DNA from: CAKOSP01 sp964370755 | GTDB lineage: Bacteria; Bacillota_I; Bacilli_A; RF39; UBA660 | Direction of reading: 5' to 3' | Length of the DNA stretch: 48,446 bases | NCBI GenBank assembly: GCA_964370755.1 | Contig: CAYJKL010000007.1 | Span: 1-48,446 of the forward strand | Shown here: in pieces, positions 24,799 to 31,283 of the stretch | How the letters are laid out: every line of letters begins with the position of its first letter | Position numbering within the stretch: the first letter of the stretch is position 1 | Notes under the pieces: model-generated | What the model saw: only the letters and a program-made list of their open reading frames with translations | What the model was told of the DNA's origin: nothing | Database searches by the model: none | Position numbers and translations under genes: made by a program

Positions 24799-25395
24799 TT
24801 AATTAATTTGTGTTGCAGTAACCGAAATTGATAATGACACTGTGTCTGTTCCACTTAATCCTAATGCTGTGTCTTCTAAATCACTGTCTACCCATTTCCA
24901 GTACACATTAACTGTTTTTTCAGTTGCTCCAATTTCAAAGTTACCATTAATAGCATTTTCTATAGCGCTTTCTACATCACTTGTACTATTTACATACTCA
25001 CTATCAGATGAAGGTTCAGTAGCTCCTAAATAAAATTTTAAATTTATATTACCTGCATTTTCTAAAACTACATTTGAAGTAACTCCGACTGCAACTTCAC
25101 TATTATTATCTATTACAAGAGCAAAATCTCCTTTTGCCCCTGGCGCTATTAAATTATCATCTTTTAAATTATCTCCTAAATTAGTTGTGTCAAAAATATT
25201 TACCAAGTTAGTAGTGGTTGTTCCTAAACTACTACTTCCTTCAGATACACTAAACTCAAATCTTGCAACTCTAGCAGTATCTGTCCCAGACAACGTTGTA
25301 ATATACCTTGCTACTACTGATGTAATTAATGAAGCTGAAACTAGAACAACTAGAGTTAATATTAGAAATTTACTATTTTTTCTTTTCTTTTCCAT
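24799..25395 (-). CDS. TasA/CalY-like SipW-dependent fibre subunit (copy 2)
   Basis: 198 residues. Basic N-terminus, hydrophobic stretch ~10-27, then the likely SipW cleavage region VVARYITTLSGTDTARV, and a beta-sandwich domain ending LSISVTATQIN. TasA and camelysin are exported, processed by SipW and assembled into extracellular fibres. The call rests on the signal region, size and linkage to sipW. It is closely similar along its whole length to the subunit at 27317-27919. Its start codon lies within a perfect hairpin whose loop is the ribosome binding site (25392-25423). Confidence 0.75.
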   Translation of the reverse strand: MEKKRKNSKFLILTLVVLVSASLITSVVARYITTLSGTDTARVARFEFSVSEGSSSLGTTTTNLVNIFDTTNLGDNLKDDNLIAPGAKGDFALVIDNNSEVAVGVTSNVVLENAGNINLKFYLGATEPSSDSEYVNSTSDVESAIENAINGNFEIGATEKTVNVYWKWVDSDLEDTALGLSGTDTVSLSISVTATQIN

Positions 25396-25423
25396 ATTAC
25401 TATTCCTTTCAATAGTAATATGG
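25392..25423 (-). promoter_or_regulatory. Perfect 13-bp hairpin holding the start codon, with the Shine-Dalgarno in the loop
   Basis: CCATATTACTATT (25392-25404) and AATAGTAATATGG (25411-25423) are exact reverse complements. The 6-nt loop reads GAAAGG in the mRNA, i.e. the ribosome binding site, and the AUG (25395-25393) is base-paired in the 3' arm. Candidate translational control element for the fibre subunit. Confidence 0.75.
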
Positions 25424-25445
25424 ACTAATTTTTTTAAAAAAATAC

Positions 25446-25473
25446 AAAAAAATATTGAAATTAATCAATATTT
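25446..25473 (-). terminator. Terminator of module 1, after the 25472 gene
   Basis: AAATATTGA (minus strand, 25473-25465) pairs with TCAATATTT (25458-25450), loop 6, followed by U residues. The stop codon is next to the stem. It separates the two fibre modules transcriptionally. Confidence 0.85.
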
Positions 25474-26218
25474 ATTTTGTTATATCAAATTTATTAAATA
25501 TGTTTACTTTATATATATCAGTTGGTAGATCTTTAAAAAACAAAATATCATACACTGAATTTTTTTCTACATTAATTTTAAATGAAGTATCAGTAATATC
25601 ATAGATTCTGTTATCTGTTTTATCAGGTGTTATGGTACTAGGATGCGTAATGGTTATTCCACCTTCCATACCTTGTGTATCTATAGAATATACCACAGTA
25701 AAACTATTTATTTCATCATGAATACTAGTAGTAGCGTCGGAATATTTTAGTGCTTCGTAAACTGTAAAAATAGCTGATGATGAAACAACGTATGGAAGTG
25801 TTGTAGTAGCGGTAACTCTGAAACTAACTTTACCGTTAACAAAATAGTTACTAGGTATTTTAATTTTTAGATCAGATGTTTTTAAATCTCCTCCAACCCA
25901 CTCTCCTATAATAATATTTTCTGTTTCTATACCTATATCAGTAACAACACTGTAAGTTATATCACTTGTCGAGAACTTTAGTTCATCGATATAATTATAT
26001 AACTCTATAGTTATATATTCATCTTGTTCGTAATTAGAAATAACATAAGTTGGAATTGTACTTGTTTTCAAATAGTTACTGTCAAAATAAAACCCATCTA
26101 AACTTGCCATAGTATTATCAGTTTCCTCATTAATTACATATCTTGAATAAGTAGCAGTCGAAAAAGAAAGAGTAAGTAGTACTAAACCTATTATTATTAC
26201 TTTTTTATATTTTAACAT
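25472..26218 (-). CDS. Exported pilin-like protein with SipW-type signal
   Basis: 248 residues from the ATG at 26218, chosen because GAGGTG lies just upstream; the in-frame TTG at 26230 overlaps the previous gene's stop. Hydrophobic segment ~7-22 followed by TYSRYVINEE, resembling the A-R-Y start of the neighbouring subunits. The rest is beta-rich with many Thr, Ile and Tyr. Likely a further SipW client, perhaps a tip or linker protein. No specific family recognised. Last gene of module 1. Confidence 0.65.
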   Translation of the reverse strand: MLKYKKVIIIGLVLLTLSFSTATYSRYVINEETDNTMASLDGFYFDSNYLKTSTIPTYVISNYEQDEYITIELYNYIDELKFSTSDITYSVVTDIGIETENIIIGEWVGGDLKTSDLKIKIPSNYFVNGKVSFRVTATTTLPYVVSSSAIFTVYEALKYSDATTSIHDEINSFTVVYSIDTQGMEGGITITHPSTITPDKTDNRIYDITDTSFKINVEKNSVYDILFFKDLPTDIYKVNIFNKFDITK

Positions 26219-26226
26219 TTTACACC

Positions 26227-27222
26227 TCAATCTATTTTTTGAACACTATCAATTACTAATGTAACTACATCTATTTCATTTATATAATTTATGTTAGCTT
26301 TTGAAATGTCGTACGATATTTTTAACTGATAGTCGTGATCTTCCTTAATTTCATTTCCGAGAACTCCGTTTGATGCAATATAGTTTGGATTACCAAAAAC
26401 AAAGTCACTTGCGTATTTAAACCCTTTATCTTCAACTAATACTAATTCAAAAGCAAGAGGTAAATTATTAGTGGTTTTAACTGTAATTGTATAATCTTGC
26501 TTAACTTCACTAATAATGTCGCCATTATAATTCACTACTGAAAAATCATAATACCTAATGTCTCCGGGTTCAATATCTGTCAAGGTTATGTTTAAGTTAT
26601 TCTCTAAATTACTATTCATTACGACTGTTGCAACTTTTGCCTCATCACTACCAAGTGAGCCACTAATATATCTAGCATCAGCATTTATATATTGTATTAA
26701 TAAAACAAATAGTACTGCAATGCTAAGAACTTGTAGTTTTGCAGTTTTGATATTATATTTATGAAGTATATAAATTGAAATTATTAGCACTACAAAAAAT
26801 GTAATACCTGTAATAGAAGTCGCAAAATTTATAATGTACCCTAACTTAGGAATATTGAATACTAATAATCCCTCAATATTATTTTGGTTTAAAATTTGCT
26901 TATCATTCGTATTATTATTGTCACCTTTTGTCACAAACCCTTCTTCAGATTCACTAACAATTCTATGAGTTACAAAATAATCCTCTTCACTAAATATAAT
27001 AATATCATCTACTTTATAGACATCACTTTCTTTAAATATTAAAAAATCACCTTTTTTTATGTTCGGCGACATGCTGTTTGACGATACTACGGCCTGCGAA
27101 AATCCAAAAATTTTAGGTAAACTTTCTTTAAAGAACGCTTTTTGAAAAATAAAAATAACATTAATTAAAATTATAAAGACACTTATAAACAATAATACTT
27201 TTTGTAAAAATTTTAATACCAT
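26227..27222 (-). CDS. sipW: SipW-type signal peptidase fused to a pilin-like domain (copy 1)
   Basis: 331 residues from the ATG at 27222 (an in-frame GTG at 27228 is too close to AGGG). Signal peptidase half: helix ~8-28, catalytic Ser50 in SNSMSPNIKKGD, His86 in FVTHRI, then GDNNN. After a second helix, a third hydrophobic segment ends INADARYISGSLGSDEAKV, a strong match to the signal and mature start of the TasA-like subunits in this locus. The remaining ~130 residues are a beta-rich domain with LTDIEPGD, a phrase typical of SipW clients, and VKQDYTITV, matching the copy-2 protein (VKQNYEIVV). The tail could be released by its own peptidase half or be processed in trans. Confidence 0.88.
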   Translation of the reverse strand: MVLKFLQKVLLFISVFIILINVIFIFQKAFFKESLPKIFGFSQAVVSSNSMSPNIKKGDFLIFKESDVYKVDDIIIFSEEDYFVTHRIVSESEEGFVTKGDNNNTNDKQILNQNNIEGLLVFNIPKLGYIINFATSITGITFFVVLIISIYILHKYNIKTAKLQVLSIAVLFVLLIQYINADARYISGSLGSDEAKVATVVMNSNLENNLNITLTDIEPGDIRYYDFSVVNYNGDIISEVKQDYTITVKTTNNLPLAFELVLVEDKGFKYASDFVFGNPNYIASNGVLGNEIKEDHDYQLKISYDISKANINYINEIDVVTLVIDSVQKID

Positions 27223-27265
27223 AAACACACTACCCTTTTCTATGTTTATTTTCTCTTAAAAGATA

Positions 27266-27305
27266 GCATAACTACCTTTTAACAAAAAATAAATTTTTGT
27301 TATGC
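27266..27305 (-). promoter_or_regulatory. Two mutually exclusive inverted repeats between subunit and peptidase genes
   Basis: TAACAAAAA/TTTTTGTTA (27280-27288 with 27294-27302) and GCATAAC/GTTATGC (27266-27272 with 27299-27305) share the bases 27299-27302, so only one can form at a time. It may tune sipW expression relative to the subunit. The second hairpin is followed by UAUCUUUU. Confidence 0.4.
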
Positions 27306-27316
27306 ACTTTTTTATA

Positions 27317-27919
27317 TTATGATTGTTTTTGTGTTGCTGTTGCTTCAATAAGCAATGACACAGTATCTGTACCCGCTAGACCTAAAACAGTATCAGCAGC
27401 ATCACTATCTACCCATTTCCAGAAAACTTTAACAGTTTCAGGAGCAGATTCAACAGCGTAACTTCCTTCAATAGCAGCTTCTAACGTTGTTTGTAAATCA
27501 GCAGCACTTGTTATATATCCTGCATCAGTTGTTGGTTCTGTTGCACCGATAAAGAATTTTAAATTAACATTTCCTGCATTAGTAAATGTAACATTTGAAG
27601 TTACATCTACTGCAACCTCACTATTGTTTTCAATTATTAATTCAAAATCTCCTTTTGAACCAGGAGCTATTAAATTATCGTCTTTTAGATTAGCTCCAAG
27701 ATTTACTGTATCAAAAATACTTACTAAATTAGTAACCGTAGTTCCTAAATCAGTTGTACCATCTGATACATCAAATTCAAATTTAGCTACTCTAGCTGCG
27801 TCACTACCAGATAATGTTGCCACATATCTTGCAATAGTGTCTGTAACAAATATTGCTGAGACAATTAATAAAAGCACAATTATTATCCCAGTCTTTTTTA
27901 ACTTTAATTCTTTTTTCAT
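27317..27919 (-). CDS. TasA/CalY-like SipW-dependent fibre subunit (copy 1)
   Basis: 200 residues. Hydrophobic signal ~10-27, cleavage region TIARYVATLSGSDAARVAKF, then a beta-sandwich with TNLVSIFDTVNLG, DDNLIAPGSKGDFEL and FWKWVDSD, nearly the same as the copy at 24799-25395. Likely the major fibre subunit of module 1. AGAGGGAAG upstream gives a strong ribosome site. The mRNA leader of about 80 nt carries a 9-bp hairpin just before it. Expected to be exported, cut by the adjacent SipW-type peptidase and assembled on the cell surface. Confidence 0.78.
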   Translation of the reverse strand: MKKELKLKKTGIIIVLLLIVSAIFVTDTIARYVATLSGSDAARVAKFEFDVSDGTTDLGTTVTNLVSIFDTVNLGANLKDDNLIAPGSKGDFELIIENNSEVAVDVTSNVTFTNAGNVNLKFFIGATEPTTDAGYITSAADLQTTLEAAIEGSYAVESAPETVKVFWKWVDSDAADTVLGLAGTDTVSLLIEATATQKQS

Positions 27920-27939
27920 ACTTCCCTCTTTCTACTACT

Positions 27940-27966
27940 TGATTCTTAGTGTGCAGATAAGAATCA
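27940..27966 (-). promoter_or_regulatory. Leader hairpin of the copy-1 fibre subunit
   Basis: TGATTCTTA (27940-27948) and TAAGAATCA (27958-27966) are perfect complements around a 9-nt loop, about 20 nt before the start codon and clear of the ribosome site. May stabilise the mRNA. Confidence 0.55.
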
Positions 27967-28005
27967 TAATGGATGATAACATAATTGTTTACTACCATTA
28001 ATAAA

Positions 28006-28034
28006 ATTATAACATGCTAGAAATAACTTCTCAA
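28006..28034 (-). promoter_or_regulatory. Promoter of fibre module 1
   Basis: On the minus strand TTGAGA (28034-28029), 17-nt spacer, TATAAT (28011-28006). Confidence 0.8.
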
Positions 28035-28042
28035 TATTTTTT

Positions 28043-28080
28043 GAAAAAAAATGAAACAAAATACACAATTATCTTGTTTC
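28043..28080 (-). terminator. Terminator of the 28069 gene
   Basis: GAAACAA (minus strand, 28080-28074) pairs with TTGTTTC (28059-28053), followed by a U-rich run (A 28043-28051). The stop codon lies in the loop. Confidence 0.75.
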
Positions 28081-29421
28081 AATGTAAATATATATTTTTA
28101 TATCGTGTTCTAAATTTGTACTTTGTCCAATTTTTGTGTCTAAAGAATCATTTCCACTATAAGGCCACATCCACTCTAGAACAAAATCTTTAGTTTCATA
28201 ACTTTCAAAATCAATTTCGTATGACTTAAGTTCTTCTCCTGTCACCCAATTAGATGATGAACCTATCTCGTACTTACCATCTACTTTAAGTCTATATACA
28301 AGTGGTAATGCTCCTGTAATGTGAGCTGTTTCTCTTGCTAAAATATCAATTTTTATTTCATTAACATATGGATTTTTAATTTGAAACTCATACTCCCCAG
28401 TTGAACCAGGATATATAATTTCATTTTCTTCAAAAAGATCAACGTCAAGATCTTGAACCCATACCACTGAGTCATCTAACTCCTCTTCTGGTTCTTCTTC
28501 CTCGTCATCATCTTCTTCTGGCAACGTACCACTGTTATCTTCTTTGTCATCTTCTGCGTCATCATTTTCATTATCTTCTACGGAAGGTACTTCTGTGTCA
28601 TCTGGTATTATTACATCTTGCTCACTATCAGTATTACTGTTTTCGCCTTTGTAGATTATCACTTCTTTTCCATCAAATGTGACAACTGTTTTATCTTCAT
28701 AAAAAGTTAATTTTGCACCACTAGATAATACTGTATTACCACTACTATCAACAAATATATTATCATCATAAGTTGATGTATCTAGTAAGTCATACACCTT
28801 GTCGCTATAATGCCATGTATGATTAAAACCTAAAAATGACCCATCGTTAAAAATTATTCCAATATCAGATACTATGACACTTTTTTCTTTTAAAAGTTCA
28901 TTACCAAACGCTGTAGTTATTTTATCTTCAGTTACTTTTTCAACTTTATCTTTGTGATATATGCTATGGTTTGCAATAATTAATGAGTAATTAGATATAC
29001 TTAAATTACCTTCACTCAAAACTAATTTCAGTTCTATTAATGTTGAATTTTCATCGATATTTAGTATATAATTATTATCATTTACTTCCTTGGAATTAAA
29101 ATCCGTATAATTTATATATACATTTAAAACTGATAAAGTATTTCCATCAGAATCCTTAATTTCTATTATGTTTTTTCCATCAGAAATATCATAAAAAAAG
29201 AAATTACTTTTATTTTTATAATCGTATAAATTTCCGTTTAAATATATGTTTTTATCATCAAATTCTTCAGTTTCTAAAAATAATGATAACGGTGACTTTA
29301 AATTATCAACTGGAGTTAATACAACAACATCTGGACTGCCATACGAAAATATAGATAACGTTAGTAGTAGAATCAAAATAATTATAATAATGTAAATTTT
29401 CTTGTTTTTTAATAGACTCAT
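28069..29421 (-). CDS. Exported multidomain protein with acidic linker and fibre-accessory domain
   Basis: 450 residues from the ATG at 29421 (GAGAGAG upstream; an in-frame TTG at 29448 coincides with the -10 promoter box and is rejected). Signal or anchor helix ~7-27; beta-rich region ~30-260 with strand repeats; then a very acidic Asp/Glu linker (~265-315) that probably forms a flexible stalk; then a C-terminal domain homologous to the whole mature 24216-24794 protein, including YPGSTGEYEF and WMWPYSGNDSLDTKIGQS. Probable cell-surface accessory or anchor for the module-1 fibre. It has its own promoter and terminator. Confidence 0.75.
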   Translation of the reverse strand: MSLLKNKKIYIIIIILILLLTLSIFSYGSPDVVVLTPVDNLKSPLSLFLETEEFDDKNIYLNGNLYDYKNKSNFFFYDISDGKNIIEIKDSDGNTLSVLNVYINYTDFNSKEVNDNNYILNIDENSTLIELKLVLSEGNLSISNYSLIIANHSIYHKDKVEKVTEDKITTAFGNELLKEKSVIVSDIGIIFNDGSFLGFNHTWHYSDKVYDLLDTSTYDDNIFVDSSGNTVLSSGAKLTFYEDKTVVTFDGKEVIIYKGENSNTDSEQDVIIPDDTEVPSVEDNENDDAEDDKEDNSGTLPEEDDDEEEEPEEELDDSVVWVQDLDVDLFEENEIIYPGSTGEYEFQIKNPYVNEIKIDILARETAHITGALPLVYRLKVDGKYEIGSSSNWVTGEELKSYEIDFESYETKDFVLEWMWPYSGNDSLDTKIGQSTNLEHDIKIYIYIETR

Positions 29422-29447
29422 ATCTCTCTCACTTTTACTATATAACA

Positions 29448-29453
29448 ATTATA
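29448..29453 (-). promoter_or_regulatory. Extended -10 promoter element of the 29421 gene
   Basis: TGATATAAT on the minus strand, TATAAT at 29453-29448. The -35 is weak. Confidence 0.45.
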
Positions 29454-29530
29454 TCATGTATAATTATAGAAGTATATACAATAATTGTAATATATATTTG
29501 TATCATTTTTACTTTCATAAAAAAAGGAAA

Positions 29531-29616
29531 TTAATCTTCTCCCTCTTTTAACATTGTTTAATGAAAAGTCTGCATTTTGTAATAGGTGCGACCACCACTG
29601 CGTGTATCACGGTTAT
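29531..29616 (-). pseudogene. spoIVB: Decayed copy of the 3' end of spoIVB
   Basis: Bases 29531-29557 match the last 27 bases of intact spoIVB (33665-33691) at 25 of 27 positions, and the next ~53 bases at roughly 60% with a 1-nt deletion. In the matching frame the relic reads VIHAVVVAPITKCRLFI against VTHVIVDAPITGYGLFI (10 of 17 identical), then shifts frame and ends in M-L-K-E-G-E-D before TAA, against MLEEGEN. Same strand as spoIVB. The ~4-kb MoxR/VWA module lies exactly between the relic and the intact gene. No promoter or start codon is visible. Confidence 0.8.
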
Positions 29617-29689
29617 TTTGTAACAACAAATTTCATCAATAAATATATAGTATTTATCTTTCTGGTTTTATAATGTGTTTTTATTTATA

Positions 29690-30934
29690 TTAAATATAAT
29701 CGTTTAAAAACCTTCTTCTTACATTATTATCGTATTTAAGTATATCGTTTTTATCAACATATATTACTTTACCGTTATTTGGATTAATTTCATATGGTTC
29801 TAAATAGTAATATACGATCCATAGCGCACTTAAATCGCTTTTTGGCATTGTTGCATAACCATCAGTAAATATTATGCGGTTGCTTACTCTTTTAGAAAAA
29901 GCATTAATAGCTACATTAAAATTAGTGCCGCCTCTACCTTCTATTTTAAAAGTTTTTAAATCTCTTTCATTTTTTATTTTCTGAAAACCATAAAACTCTG
30001 TATCAAAACAACCTACGTATAATACTGAATCTTTTAGAACATTTTTACATTCTAGTAAAAAAGATCTTATTAAATCATCACTTACCGAACCACTGGTATC
30101 TATCAATATCTCTACTTCTTGTCCCTCTACTGCCGTTAAAGTCGGATTTAAAACTCCATGTTCTATTTCTATATTTTCATATGACCAATCATATTTCTTT
30201 TTAATATTACTTTCTAAAATTCTTCGCCAATCTATTTTCTGCTGTACTCTTCCGTTTAAATCGATTTCTAAACCTTTTTTATTTTCTTTTGCTTCATTTA
30301 GTTCATTTTTAAATTTATTTAATAGTTCTTTTTTTAATTCTTCTAGGTTTTGTGCAATTGTTTCTCTGTTTTTTTCAAACCTTTTTACTTCGTTAATGTT
30401 TAAATCATCTATTTCTGTATTTTCTATACCTACTTCAGATTTTTTTGGTTCATTATTGTTTGAATCATCTTTTTTAGTCTTCTCTATATTTTTTTCAACA
30501 GAATTTCCCCATCTTTTATGATTTTTTATTTCTATATTTAAATTTGTCGAATTTTCAATCAAAATATTATAAAGAGTTTCTACGTTATATGTTCTAGCAT
30601 TAGGTATATTTACTGCACCTTGTGGTAGTTTTAAATTATCTTTTTCTAAATTAGCATTTATTACTGCGTCGCAAGCTATATTCCAGCAATAATGATTTCT
30701 ATCTTTTATTCTATCAGTGTGTTTAAATATAATGTGAAGTATTTCATGTGCAACAACTCCTATTTGTTCTTCGAAATTTAAAGATTCTAAAAAATCACTG
30801 TTATAAAATATATTTATTCCGTCAGTTGCTGCCGTTTCTTCAGAATTATCAAGTATTATTTCAACATCTTCTATATCACTTCTAAAATAAGGATATTTTA
30901 GAATTATCTCTTTTACTATTTTTTTTAAGTCCAT
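29690..30934 (-). CDS. Metallopeptidase-like plus VWA domain protein (DUF2201 type)
   Basis: 414 residues, cytoplasmic. The N-terminal domain has a zinc-peptidase signature: H63-E64-x2-H67 in VAHEILHIIFKH, with NIACDAVINAN downstream. A charged Lys/Glu/Asn-rich linker (~135-225) leads to a VWA-like domain (~265-380) with MIDAS-like residues: D279-x-S281-x-S283 in IDTSGS, T337 in GGTNF, and D358 in FTDG. This architecture is known from DUF2201 proteins coupled to MoxR AAA+ ATPases, which fits the LRR-MoxR gene two positions upstream. Its start lies one base after the stop of the 115-aa gene, with GAGG as the ribosome site. Function in such pairs is generally chaperone-like or unknown. Confidence 0.87.
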   Translation of the reverse strand: MDLKKIVKEIILKYPYFRSDIEDVEIILDNSEETAATDGINIFYNSDFLESLNFEEQIGVVAHEILHIIFKHTDRIKDRNHYCWNIACDAVINANLEKDNLKLPQGAVNIPNARTYNVETLYNILIENSTNLNIEIKNHKRWGNSVEKNIEKTKKDDSNNNEPKKSEVGIENTEIDDLNINEVKRFEKNRETIAQNLEELKKELLNKFKNELNEAKENKKGLEIDLNGRVQQKIDWRRILESNIKKKYDWSYENIEIEHGVLNPTLTAVEGQEVEILIDTSGSVSDDLIRSFLLECKNVLKDSVLYVGCFDTEFYGFQKIKNERDLKTFKIEGRGGTNFNVAINAFSKRVSNRIIFTDGYATMPKSDLSALWIVYYYLEPYEINPNNGKVIYVDKNDILKYDNNVRRRFLNDYI

Positions 30935-30935
30935 A

Positions 30936-31283
30936 TTAATCCTCTTTTTTAACTACCGTTATATACGGAAGTATGTTTTCGCTTATCTTACTTAAATCTA
31001 TTTTTTTACTAGTTAATATAATTCTTACATGGTCCTTTATATCAATAGATTTATATTTTTTGCCCTTTAAAAGTTCTTTATAAGTATCTTGCTCTTTTAT
31101 AGAAAGCTCATCAAAATTTTCAATAACAATGAACTTTTTATCGCCTATAATTAAATCATTTTCTTTATTTAAAATTAAACAGTCGAAAAAGTTACTATCT
31201 ACTATATCAGTTAAGATAGGACATATATTTTCTTTAATATAAAATTTTAAATAATCTTTACTGTGCACTTTTAGACCTCGCAT
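30936..31283 (-). CDS. Small protein resembling a degenerate AAA+ core
   Basis: 115 residues, soluble. FIVIENFDEL (about 51-60) looks like a Walker B strand with the DE changed to EN. RIILTSKK (~86-93) looks like a sensor-1 strand. No Walker A precedes, so it should not hydrolyse ATP by itself. It sits between the LRR-MoxR gene (26-nt overlap) and the VWA gene (1-nt gap), so the three are translated as a unit. It may be a non-catalytic subunit of a MoxR ring. This reading is an inference from short motifs; otherwise unknown. Confidence 0.6.
   Translation of the reverse strand: MRGLKVHSKDYLKFYIKENICPILTDIVDSNFFDCLILNKENDLIIGDKKFIVIENFDELSIKEQDTYKELLKGKKYKSIDIKDHVRIILTSKKIDLSKISENILPYITVVKKED

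Noticed and set aside
29617..29689. Small RNA or gene between the spoIVB relic and the VWA gene
   Set aside because: AT-rich sequence with a weak 7-bp hairpin and no U run, promoter or ORF.
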